A DNA stretch of 19,259 nt from Phycisphaeraceae bacterium (GTDB lineage Bacteria; Planctomycetota; Phycisphaerae; Phycisphaerales; UBA1924), in assembly GCA_009827215.1 (NCBI GenBank), contig WUAJ01000023.1, positions 1 through 19,259 on the forward strand, read 5' to 3'. Below, piece after piece: positions 7,415 to 13,799 of this stretch. The position numbers and the translations under genes were made by a program. The notes beneath the pieces were generated by a model. That model saw only the letters and a list, made by a program, of their open reading frames with translations, was not told the DNA's origin and did not search any database. Within the stretch, counting starts at the first letter, position 1. Every line of letters begins with the position of its first letter.

Positions 7415-7428
7415 CATGGTATACCATG
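7415..7428. promoter_or_regulatory. Perfect 14-bp palindrome between divergent genes, with symmetric -10-like core
   Basis: CATGGTATACCATG is its own reverse complement. Its core GGTATACC offers TATACC on both strands, 9 bases before the ATG at 7435 (plus) and 10 bases before the ATG at 7407 (minus). It could be a bidirectional -10 element, a repressor site, or both. Only 27 bases separate the two chosen start codons. Confidence 0.4.
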
Positions 7429-7434
7429 TTGGTC

Positions 7435-8235
7435 ATGATCACACACTTGTTTAGCGTCGTCCTCGCGTTCGGATCGTTCTTTGGAGCTCCCCCGATGTCA
7501 GATGAATCCAGTCCGTACGAGTTGGTCGCGGAGGTGGTTGATCTCTCGATGACGGTCAACGATCAGGAGTACGCGTGCAAGGTCGTGATCAACGAAGCCG
7601 CGGAAAGGGGCGGGGCGGCGATCCTCTTCCTGCACGGCTACGGCGAGTGCGGCACCGACGGTGAGAAACAGCTCACCGTCGGTCTCCCCAAGCACGCGAT
7701 GGAGCATCAGGAGGATTGGCCCTTCGTGCTGATCGTGCCTCAGAAGCCGATCTTCAATACGGAGTGGGAGGATTACGAAGCAGCGCTGCTCAAGATGCTC
7801 GATGAAGCCGCGGAACAGGGGTTGTATGATCCCGATCGACTCGCGATCACTGGTCTGAGTCAGGGTGGGCACGGCACGATCATCATCGGTTCGAAGCATG
7901 CTGAACTGTTCCAAGCCGCGGCTCCGGTGTGTGGCTACACGGATCGGCGGATATCTGAAGAACAACAGCGACTCGAAGAAGTCGGCGCCAGCGCGAGCGA
8001 CCCTTCGGTCGTCAAAGCCGCTAGGGCGCTGAGCGCGATCCCGACCTGGCTGTTCCACGGCGACGAGGACAACGTCGTCCCTGTCAGCGAGTCGCGGTCC
8101 TTGCACGAAGCACTCAAAGAGCTCGACGCAGATACACGCTACACCGAACTCGCGGGCGTGAACCACAACTCATGGGACGACGCGTACACAAACACAGATC
8201 TCATGCGGTGGTTCCGTGAGCACCTGAGCGACTAA
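7435..8235 (+). CDS. Secreted alpha/beta hydrolase (feruloyl esterase/LpqC or phospholipase-carboxylesterase-like)
   Basis: The product (266 aa from the ATG at 7435) begins with a short hydrophobic export signal (HLFSVVLAFGSFFGA). The catalytic elements, numbered from the alternative ATG at 7426, are AAILFLHGYGECGTDG (64-79, oxyanion-hole strand), nucleophile Ser145 in ITGLSQGGHG, acid in FHGDEDNVVP (Asp215 probably) and His247 in GVNHNSWDDAY. This layout matches the esterase/PHB-depolymerase-like and dienelactone hydrolase group that acts on small ester bonds outside the cytoplasm. The exact substrate is unknown. The start at 7426 would directly abut the TATACC box, so 7435 seems likelier. 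Convergent with thrS, stop codons 12 bases apart. Confidence 0.85.
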   Translation: MITHLFSVVLAFGSFFGAPPMSDESSPYELVAEVVDLSMTVNDQEYACKVVINEAAERGGAAILFLHGYGECGTDGEKQLTVGLPKHAMEHQEDWPFVLIVPQKPIFNTEWEDYEAALLKMLDEAAEQGLYDPDRLAITGLSQGGHGTIIIGSKHAELFQAAAPVCGYTDRRISEEQQRLEEVGASASDPSVVKAARALSAIPTWLFHGDEDNVVPVSESRSLHEALKELDADTRYTELAGVNHNSWDDAYTNTDLMRWFREHLSD

Positions 8236-8247
8236 ACCTGCACGCGA

Positions 8248-10326
8248 TCAAGCGGTGACGGCGGTGAAGTAATCCTTCACGCTCGATTTGCCCTTGGTGT
8301 CGTACTCGTTCTTGACAGCTTCAACGAACTCATCGAGCGGCATCGAGCCGAGGTCTTTCTCGGTCCCGAACGCACGCACCGACACGGCACGGTTCTCCGC
8401 ATCGCGCGGTCCGACCACGATGAGGTACGGGATCTTCATCTCTGAGCCGTTCTTAATCTTGCCTTGGACGCGCTGATCCGCGGTGTCGCAAGTGGCGCGG
8501 ATGCCCTGCGCTTTGAGCAGTTCGAGCACTTCCGATGCGTAATCGTTGCTCTTCTCAGAGATCGGGAGCACGCGGACCTGTTCCGGAGCGAGCCAGACAG
8601 GGAACGCGCCCGCGAAGTGCTCAATGAGCACGCCGATGAATCGTTCCATCGAACCGAACGGGGCGCGGTGGATCATCACAGGACGATGCTTCTCGTTGTC
8701 CGCGCCGACATAGCTGAGGTTGAATCGTTCAGGGAGGTTGTAGTCCACCTGGACCGTCCCGAGCTGCCACTCGCGTCCGATGACATCCTTGACGACGAAG
8801 TCGATCTTGGGTCCATAGAACGCCGCTTCTCCGGGTTCTTCAGTGAACGGCACGCCGAGGGTCTGCGCCGCCTCTCGGCACGCTTGCTCTGCTTTGTCCC
8901 AGTTCGATGGATCTCCGGTGTACTTGTCTGAGTCCGGATCACGCAGACCAACGCGGACTCGGTAGTCGTCCATCCCCAGCACATCGAAGATGATCTTGAC
9001 GAGTGACAGGCATCCTTGCACCTCGTCGCTGACCTGTTCAGGAGTGCAGAACAGGTGCGCGTCGTCTTGTGTGAATCCACGGACGCGGGTCATGCCGTTG
9101 AGTTCGCCGGACTGTTCCCAGCGATACACGGTCCCGAACTCCGCGAGACGCACAGGGAGGTCCTTGTACGAGTGGGGAGCGGAATCAAAGACCTTTATGT
9201 GATGCGGGCAGTTCATCGGCTTGAGCATGAAACCCTCGATCTCGCCGTTGCTCATGTTGTTGGAAAGCTGCGCGCAGCTGCATCCCTCGTTGGAGAGCTC
9301 GACGAGATGGTCCCGTTCAACCAACGGAGGGAACTGCGAGTCCGCGTAGTACGGGAAGTGTCCCGATGTTCTGTAGAGATCGAGCTTCCCGATATGGGGC
9401 GTGAAGACTTCGTGGTATCCCTGCTTCGTCAGTTCCGCGGCGATGAAGTTCTGGAGTTCCTTGCGGACGACGGAGCCGTTGGGGGTCCAGAGGATCAGCC
9501 CCTGACCGACGGTCTCGTCGATGTGGAACAAGCGGAGCTTCTTCCCAAGCACGCGGTGGTCGCGTTTCTTTGCTTCTTCGAGACGCTCGAGGTGTGCGTT
9601 GAGGTCTTTCTTGCTAAAGAAGGAGGTGCCGTAAACGCGGGTGAGCGAGTCGGAGTTCTCGTCGCCGTGCCAGTACGCGGACGCGAGGGACATGATCTTA
9701 TATCCACCGATGCGTCCGGTTGATGGGATGTGTGGGCCTCGGCACAGGTCCTCCCAGTCCTTGCCAGGCTCTCCGGTCGCGTAGAACGAGAGCGAATCCG
9801 CGCCCGCTTTGATCGCTTGCTCCGCGTTGTCGAGTTTGTATTTCGAACCTTCGGATTTGAGTTTCTCGAGCCCGTCGTTGACCGACATGTCGTAGCGGGT
9901 GAAGGGGCGGTCTTCCTTGATGATCTTGCCCATCTCCGCTTCGATCGCTTCAAAGTCACCCTCCTTGAGCGGACGATCGTCCGGGAACTTGATGTCGTAG
10001 TAGAAGCTGTTCTCCAGCGGCGGGCCGTAGACGAGCATCGCGTCTGGGACGACGCGTTGGATCGCTTCCGCCATGACGTGAGCCGTCGAGTGTCGGAGCA
10101 TGTTGAGCGCGTTGGGGTCGTCGGACTTGTCGCGGTTCTTCTCCGTGACGAGCGCGAGCGAGCAGTCGTGTTCGATGGTGGTGGAGAGGTCGCAGAGCTG
10201 CTCGTCGATGATCGCGCCGACGCATGCTTTGGCGAGGCGCTCGCCGATGGTCATCGCGACGTCGTACGCGGAGACCGCGTGGTCGAATGATTTGACAGAG
10301 CCGTCCGGGAGGGTGATGTTGGGCAT
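8248..10326 (-). CDS. thrS: Threonyl-tRNA synthetase
   Basis: Charges tRNA-Thr. The 692-aa product has, in order, the TGS domain (MPNITLPDGSVKSF), the editing domain with HSTAH (His79, His83) and CRGPH (Cys195, His199), and a class II core. Core landmarks are MLKPMNCPHHI (zinc Cys373), YRWEQSGELNGMTRVRGF (motif 2), DDAHLFC (His424), VMIHRAPFGSMERF (His553 and motif 3), and a C-terminal anticodon-binding domain (QVRVLPISEKSNDYA). It is about 50 residues longer than the E. coli enzyme, partly from an insert (about 335-361) before the zinc Cys with CSC in it. ATG 10326 is chosen because the protein family starts here; in-frame codons upstream run through the terminator hairpin. The 154 bases upstream carry a Thr-rich leader peptide and attenuator, so expression is probably controlled by charged tRNA-Thr. 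Confidence 0.98.
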   Translation of the reverse strand: MPNITLPDGSVKSFDHAVSAYDVAMTIGERLAKACVGAIIDEQLCDLSTTIEHDCSLALVTEKNRDKSDDPNALNMLRHSTAHVMAEAIQRVVPDAMLVYGPPLENSFYYDIKFPDDRPLKEGDFEAIEAEMGKIIKEDRPFTRYDMSVNDGLEKLKSEGSKYKLDNAEQAIKAGADSLSFYATGEPGKDWEDLCRGPHIPSTGRIGGYKIMSLASAYWHGDENSDSLTRVYGTSFFSKKDLNAHLERLEEAKKRDHRVLGKKLRLFHIDETVGQGLILWTPNGSVVRKELQNFIAAELTKQGYHEVFTPHIGKLDLYRTSGHFPYYADSQFPPLVERDHLVELSNEGCSCAQLSNNMSNGEIEGFMLKPMNCPHHIKVFDSAPHSYKDLPVRLAEFGTVYRWEQSGELNGMTRVRGFTQDDAHLFCTPEQVSDEVQGCLSLVKIIFDVLGMDDYRVRVGLRDPDSDKYTGDPSNWDKAEQACREAAQTLGVPFTEEPGEAAFYGPKIDFVVKDVIGREWQLGTVQVDYNLPERFNLSYVGADNEKHRPVMIHRAPFGSMERFIGVLIEHFAGAFPVWLAPEQVRVLPISEKSNDYASEVLELLKAQGIRATCDTADQRVQGKIKNGSEMKIPYLIVVGPRDAENRAVSVRAFGTEKDLGSMPLDEFVEAVKNEYDTKGKSSVKDYFTAVTA

Positions 10327-10374
10327 TGGGTGTGCTCGCTTATGTAACCTGAATGGTGATTGGTTGATCCTATG

Positions 10375-10400
10375 AAAAACGCCCAGCGTTGGCTGGGCGT
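10375..10400 (-). terminator. Intrinsic terminator in the thrS leader (attenuator hairpin)
   Basis: On the minus strand ACGCCCAGC (10400-10392), loop CAAC, then GCTGGGCGT (10387-10379) form a perfect 9-bp GC-rich stem followed by T (10379-10375, five Ts then C). It lies between the Thr leader ORF and thrS, 48 bases before the thrS ATG. It will also end transcripts coming from arsM. On the plus strand the hairpin is followed by GGTGTGTGTTTTT, so the U-run is too far away for a good plus terminator. Confidence 0.88.
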
Positions 10401-10432
10401 GGTGTGTGTTTTTCAACAATATCCAGCCAGCC
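10375..10432 (-). promoter_or_regulatory. thrS attenuator: mutually exclusive antiterminator and terminator
   Basis: Directly after the leader stop codon the minus strand reads GGCTGGCTGG (10432-10423). GGCTGG from either register can pair with CCAGCC (10396-10391), which is most of the terminator's 5' arm plus one loop base. Forming that 6-bp antiterminator prevents the 9-bp terminator. A ribosome stalled in the Thr codons leaves the segment free, allowing read-through into thrS. A ribosome that reaches the stop covers it and lets the terminator form. The pairings are read from sequence; the regulatory logic follows the classic leader-peptide attenuation model. Confidence 0.82.
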
Positions 10433-10480
10433 TTAGAGCGGGGTCGTGGTGGTTCCGGTCGTGGTGGTGGTCTTGGACAT
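10433..10480 (-). CDS. Threonine-rich leader peptide of thrS (15 aa)
   Basis: ATG at 10480 to TAA at 10435-10433 encodes MSKTTTTTGTTTTPL: nine Thr in 15 residues, in runs of five and four, using ACC seven times and ACG twice. Such a density of the cognate amino acid immediately upstream of thrS, followed by an antiterminator segment and an intrinsic terminator, identifies it as a regulatory leader peptide that reads out Thr-tRNA charging. No Shine-Dalgarno is seen. A TACGAT box ends 8 bases before the ATG, so the message may be leaderless. The peptide itself probably has no other function. Confidence 0.85.
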   Translation of the reverse strand: MSKTTTTTGTTTTPL

Positions 10481-10488
10481 GGTTAGTG

Positions 10489-10518
10489 ATCGTAGGCGGT
10501 CAAATGTGCGTATTTCAG
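10489..10518 (-). promoter_or_regulatory. Putative promoter of the thrS leader
   Basis: On the minus strand TACGAT (10494-10489) lies 8 bases before the leader ATG, with CTGAAA (10518-10513) 18 bases upstream as a poor -35. The transcription start would fall at or just before the ATG. The box sits just past the arsM stop codon (10528), so thrS can have its own promoter although arsM is on the same strand. Confidence 0.42.
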
Positions 10519-10527
10519 CAGGATTAC

Positions 10528-11427
10528 TTAGCAGCATCCCGGCCCGCAGCCGCAGGGTTTCTTCGCTTGGATATCCAGACTCGTGATCACATCCGCCGCG
10601 GCTTGTCCCTCAGGGAGCAGCGCCGAGACCTTCGTATAGAGCGGATCGTTCGCATCGGTCAGTGCTTTGACATACTCCGGCTTGGGGGTCAGCTGGATCT
10701 CTGACAATCCCGCGTTGGTCATCTGCTCACGCATCGTCTCGACTGGAATCGCTCCAGCGACGCATCCGGCCCACGATTCCACGATCTCCTTGACCGCTTC
10801 CGGCAGCAGCTTGAGCAGCGCGATGTCCGACACCGCGACGCGACCCCCCGGCTTGAGCACACGAGCGATCTCGTTCCAGACCTGCTGCTTGTCCATCGAG
10901 AGGTTGAGCACGCAGTTGGAGATGATGACATCAACCGAGCTGTCCTGGACTGGAAGGTGCTCGATCTCTCCGAGACGGAACTCAACATTGTCCAGTCCAG
11001 TGGTGTTCAGGTAGTGACTGATGTTCGCTCGTGCTTTGTCGATCATCTGAGGGGTCATGTCCACCCCGATCGCTCGGCCGGTTTTGCCGACCTTTGGACC
11101 TGCGAGGAATATGTCGAATCCGCCTCCCGATCCGAGATCGAGGATGGTTTCGCCCTCTTTCAGGTTCGCGATGATGGTGGGGTTGCCGCAGGAGAGCCCC
11201 ATGTTCGCGTCCGCTGGGAGTGCTTCGAGTTCTTCCTTGGTGTACCCGATCTGCTGCGCTAGGTCCGCGGCATCAATCGATTCAGTCACACCACACGCGC
11301 CAGCACAGCAGCAGCTCCCGCTGGATTCGACTTCACCTGTGAGTTGGTCGCGTGTGACCGTGCTGGAGGTCGCGATCCCGGCGTAGTCGGTGCGGATCTT
11401 CTGACGGATTTCTTCGTTGGTCTTCAT
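10528..11427 (-). CDS. arsM: Arsenite S-adenosylmethionine methyltransferase
   Basis: ArsM methylates As(III) to mono-, di- and trimethylated species in the cytoplasm. The 299-aa product has the SAM-binding motif TILDLGSGGGFD (about 94-105), VGVD-type motif IGVDMTPQMI, and the methyltransferase Cys set: Cys80 in GLSCGNP, Cys172 in IISNCVLNLS and Cys222 in WAGCVAGAI. The 172/222 spacing of 50 matches the known arsenic-binding pair in algal ArsM. An N-terminal cluster SCCCAGACG and a C-terminal CGCGPGCC may hold or deliver arsenite. The ATG at 11427 is preceded by GGAGG with 9 bases spacing. It follows arsR by 23 bases, so the pair forms an arsenic-induced operon. Confidence 0.95.
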   Translation of the reverse strand: MKTNEEIRQKIRTDYAGIATSSTVTRDQLTGEVESSGSCCCAGACGVTESIDAADLAQQIGYTKEELEALPADANMGLSCGNPTIIANLKEGETILDLGSGGGFDIFLAGPKVGKTGRAIGVDMTPQMIDKARANISHYLNTTGLDNVEFRLGEIEHLPVQDSSVDVIISNCVLNLSMDKQQVWNEIARVLKPGGRVAVSDIALLKLLPEAVKEIVESWAGCVAGAIPVETMREQMTNAGLSEIQLTPKPEYVKALTDANDPLYTKVSALLPEGQAAADVITSLDIQAKKPCGCGPGCC

Positions 11428-11450
11428 GTGTACGGTCCTCCATGAACTGC

Positions 11451-11840
11451 TCAGCAGCAGTCGTTTGTGGTGCAGCACGAGGCTGTCCGTTGTTTCTTTG
11501 CGAGCTCGGTTGGATCGATGCAGTCGATCTCTGTGAGTTTGATCTGATCAGCTTGGATCTGGTCGTCTTCCATCGCGTGCGAGCGGACGAGCGCGTACGC
11601 GTCAGCGATGATCGAATCCGGATTGGGATTGGCTCGGTAATGCACCCAGCGTCCTTCGCGGCGGGACTCAAGGAGTCCAGCGGCTTTGAGCGTGGACAGG
11701 TGCTTGGAGATCGACGCGTTGGACAGATCGATGAGCTCGACGAGCTGACAGACGCAGCGTTCTTTGTCCAGACACGCGATCAGCAGCCGTAGACGCGTCG
11801 TATCGGAGAGTGCATGAGCGATGGTGGGGAGTGTGAACAT
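11451..11840 (-). CDS. arsR: ArsR-family arsenic-responsive repressor
   Basis: A 129-aa winged-helix ArsR/SmtB regulator. The metal-binding loop is ERCVCQLVELIDLSNASISKHLSTLKAAGLLESRREGRWVHYR in pattern, with Cys29 and Cys31 in CVC as in classic ArsR and the recognition helix at about 43-55. The C-terminus ends in two cysteine pairs (Cys122-123 and Cys128-129), a tail not needed for the classic three-Cys site and possibly a second arsenite site. It leads the arsR-arsM operon. An inverted repeat in its promoter is the likely self-operator. Confidence 0.94.
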   Translation of the reverse strand: MFTLPTIAHALSDTTRLRLLIACLDKERCVCQLVELIDLSNASISKHLSTLKAAGLLESRREGRWVHYRANPNPDSIIADAYALVRSHAMEDDQIQADQIKLTEIDCIDPTELAKKQRTASCCTTNDCC

Positions 11841-11845
11841 TTAAT

Positions 11846-11867
11846 TTCTCATTTTCCTAAATGAGAA
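11846..11867. promoter_or_regulatory. ArsR operator (perfect inverted repeat)
   Basis: TTCTCATTT (11846-11854) and AAATGAGAA (11859-11867) are perfect 9-bp arms around TCCT. The site begins 5 bases upstream of the arsR start. Its TCAT...ATGA symmetry resembles ArsR/SmtB operators, and one arm overlaps the predicted -10 box, so bound repressor would block transcription. Confidence 0.75.
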
Positions 11868-11892
11868 TATGAATCATCAAGCACCAAATCAA
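11864..11892 (-). promoter_or_regulatory. Putative arsR-arsM promoter
   Basis: On the minus strand TTGATT (11892-11887) and TATTCT (11869-11864) are separated by 17 bases, each matching four of six consensus positions. The -10 box overlaps the outer arm of the ArsR operator, consistent with arsenite-relieved repression. It is divergent from the padR-type gene. Confidence 0.5.
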
Positions 11893-11936
11893 CCCCGTTT
11901 CAGCGCAGTGAGTACGAATTGTGACAAATTATTATG

Positions 11937-11957
11937 ATATATCGAAACTCGATATAT
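11937..11957. promoter_or_regulatory. Operator-like inverted repeat of the PadR-type regulator
   Basis: ATATATCGA (11937-11945) and TCGATATAT (11949-11957) are perfect 9-bp arms around AAC, 32 bases before the regulator's ATG, in an AT-rich promoter stretch. The location suggests autoregulation by the encoded PadR protein, which binds as a dimer. The family's usual targets are AT-rich dyads, so this fits, but binding is inferred. Confidence 0.65.
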
Positions 11958-11989
11958 ACAAACGCGTACTACATGTCGAGGAATACCAC

Positions 11990-12370
11990 ATGCTCAAACT
12001 CAAGCAAGACCACTCAGAACTCGTTGTCCTCTCCGTGCTCGCGGCGGGGCCTTCCTATGGATACGCGATCTCCAAAGACATCGCCGCTCGTTCAGACGGG
12101 CACTTCAAGCTCACGGCTTCGGGGATGTATCCGCTGCTCACCAAGCTCGAGAAGAACGGCTTGGTCACCACAAGCTGGGAAGAAGTGAAAGCATCGGGAT
12201 CTGATCCCGAGTCCAACGGACGCCGTCGCAAGTGGTACACGCTGAGCGACAAGGGACAGCGTCATTTGACCAAACGCATCGAGCTTCATCGTCAGCTCCA
12301 ATCGATCCTGGATGGTTTCGTTCATGGATCGATGGGAGAGCAAGATCCACAGACTGGATTCGCGGGATGA
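11990..12370 (+). CDS. PadR-family transcriptional regulator
   Basis: The product (126 aa) has the PadR winged helix: VVLSVLAAGPSYGYAISKDIAARSDGHFKLTASGMYPLLTKLEKNGLV, then a wing region ending RRRKWYTLSDKGQRHL, and a short C-terminal helix for dimerisation. Start 11990 is supported by GAGG 9 bases upstream; an upstream in-frame codon at 11921 would put the operator dyad inside the gene. Its stop overlaps the start of the following membrane protein by ATGA, a pairing typical of PadR regulators with the membrane proteins they control. The inducing signal is unknown. Confidence 0.92.
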   Translation: MLKLKQDHSELVVLSVLAAGPSYGYAISKDIAARSDGHFKLTASGMYPLLTKLEKNGLVTTSWEEVKASGSDPESNGRRRKWYTLSDKGQRHLTKRIELHRQLQSILDGFVHGSMGEQDPQTGFAG

Positions 12371-13716
12371 AACTCAACGCGGATCATTTCAAGAGCAGAG
12401 CGTCGCGCAAGCGATCGGTCACGCCCTCGAGCAAGGACTCGATCACAGGCTGGCTCGATGTGCTGACCTCGATGCTGCCGCTCTCAGAACCACAACGCTC
12501 GCAGGTGCGTGACGAGATCGAGGATCACCTCCGTTCTCGCGTAGACGACCTGTTGATCACCGGGATGAGCGAACCCGAAGCCGTGCGAGTCGCCGTGGGC
12601 GAGCTCGGGGAGACGGCTGAGCTCGCACAACTCATAACCAGCGCCCACCAACGCACCACACCAAGGAGACGGATCATGAATACCGCACTCATCATCACGG
12701 CAATCGCCGGCATGTCGATCGGGGGCTACTCCCTGACCACAGAGAGCAACAACACAAACGGTAGCAATAACACCATGGTCGCCAGCGCCGGAATGGCGGG
12801 GATTTCAAGTTCTGCGATTGCGGATGAGTTCCAGCGCGATGAACCAAAACATTCGTTTGATATAGAGAATGCAAATCTAAGGGAAATCCTTAGAGAAATT
12901 GCTGATGAGTTTAATCGAACCATTGAGTTTAGTGTCGATGCAAGAAGAGGCGAACTGGGTGTTTCGCTTGATAATTGTTTCAGTTCAATGCTCGGAAACT
13001 ACAGTTTTGTTCAGGCCATCGATGGGTTCAAGACTGTCTTTGCAGAAGAATCTAATGCATATAAACTAATAGTCACAGATCAGAATATTCTAGTTCAATC
13101 ATTTGATGAGTTTAGACGGTCACAGATTGTCAATATAATCTATGCGACACCCTCATGGATCGGTGGTACCACAGAGCGGCAAAACTACGCTGAATCACTG
13201 GAGGAGCTGCTCAAGGTCAAGCACGATCTGTCCTATGCATCGATCCGTGTTGTTGATCAAGCAATCATCGTTGCGGCGCCACCAGAGATTCATGCTGAAC
13301 TCGGGAAGCTCGCGGCGGAGCTCGACGCCATCATTCAGCAGCGTCGAGAACAGCAGAGCGTCGAATGGAAAGCGGAAGAGCAGCGCATGAAGCAACGCGC
13401 TGAGCAGAGGGAGGCTGAGTTCCAGATCGCGGTTGATCAGCTCCAGCACGAGCTGGACGCAGCACGCAAGGACTTGCTGGTCATCAAGCAGAAGGTCCGT
13501 GTGGTCGAGAACAAAATCCAGTCCGCTCGCAATGTCTTCCGAAGCCAAGCGCCGGATAAAGAACTGCAAGCCTCCCAAGAGATTGATCTGGTGAGTCAGC
13601 ACTCGGTGCTCGATGAGCTGAACTTGGAACTCGACGAGGCGCAGGAACGGTATACCTACCTACGCAACGCGCTCCTGAGCTCCCAGTACGCTCAGCTCTT
13701 TGATGTCCTGGAATAA
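12367..13716 (+). CDS. Membrane-anchored protein: permease-prefix-like domain, TM helix, STN-like domain, coiled coil
   Basis: The 449-aa product starts at an ATG overlapping the PadR stop (ATGA). Residues about 28-93 (GWLDVLTSMLPLS, QRSQVRDEIEDHLRSRVDDLLITGMSEPEAVRVAVGELG) resemble the 'permease prefix' helical domain often coupled to PadR. A TM helix follows at about 103-121 (IMNTALIITAIAGMSIGGY), then a Ser/Asn-rich linker. Residues 162-245 (FDIENANLREILREIADEFNRTIEFS, then FVQAIDGFKTVF) look like an STN (secretin/TonB short N-terminal) fold, with a second similar alpha/beta unit to about 318. From about 320 to 445 the protein is a long charged coiled coil. It is not a secretin because the pore domain is missing. 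The STN-like part is encoded by AT-richer DNA than either flank. Function unknown. Confidence 0.8.
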   Translation: MKLNADHFKSRASRKRSVTPSSKDSITGWLDVLTSMLPLSEPQRSQVRDEIEDHLRSRVDDLLITGMSEPEAVRVAVGELGETAELAQLITSAHQRTTPRRRIMNTALIITAIAGMSIGGYSLTTESNNTNGSNNTMVASAGMAGISSSAIADEFQRDEPKHSFDIENANLREILREIADEFNRTIEFSVDARRGELGVSLDNCFSSMLGNYSFVQAIDGFKTVFAEESNAYKLIVTDQNILVQSFDEFRRSQIVNIIYATPSWIGGTTERQNYAESLEELLKVKHDLSYASIRVVDQAIIVAAPPEIHAELGKLAAELDAIIQQRREQQSVEWKAEEQRMKQRAEQREAEFQIAVDQLQHELDAARKDLLVIKQKVRVVENKIQSARNVFRSQAPDKELQASQEIDLVSQHSVLDELNLELDEAQERYTYLRNALLSSQYAQLFDVLE

Positions 13717-13770
13717 GCACAGGATCTCGTAGAGATTCAGCGTCTCTGAGCATCGGGCTACCATACTTGG

Positions 13771-13790
13771 TATGATCCGTGTATCGGAGG
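13771..13790 (+). promoter_or_regulatory. Putative nrdR -10 box and Shine-Dalgarno
   Basis: TATGAT (13771-13776) lies 23 bases before the nrdR ATG and CGGAGG (13785-13790) 9 bases before it. Unlike the leaderless-looking genes elsewhere in the window, this one leaves room for a short leader with a ribosome site. The box is the right arm of CATAC-TTG-GTATG (13762-13774). Confidence 0.45.
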
Positions 13791-13799
13791 CGTTTTTGG

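Noticed and set aside
9016..10290. Plus-strand open frames of 235 and 186 codons opposite thrS
   Set aside because: Both mirror thrS codons (Val/Glu/Arg-rich shadow translations) and overlap every conserved ThrRS motif; no domain or ribosome site supports them.
10375..10400. The hairpin as a plain terminator of arsM only
   Set aside because: It would be unusual for a simple operon-end terminator to be preceded by a Thr-codon run and an exactly complementary antiterminator segment and followed by thrS without another promoter; it can still end arsM read-through.
10327..10419. N-terminal extension of ThrRS to a TTG at 10419
   Set aside because: The extension would translate through the terminator stem and lacks similarity to the TGS domain start; MPNITLPDGS at 10326 is the natural N-terminus.
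10327..10527. T-box riboswitch upstream of thrS
   Set aside because: The leader is too short, with no T-box sequence (the conserved tRNA acceptor-binding bulge) or specifier hairpin; the Thr-rich ORF explains the arrangement better.
12367..13716. Secretin or type II/III secretion subunit
   Set aside because: STN-like modules are present but the C-terminal pore domain is replaced by a coiled coil and there is an inner-membrane anchor near the N-terminus.
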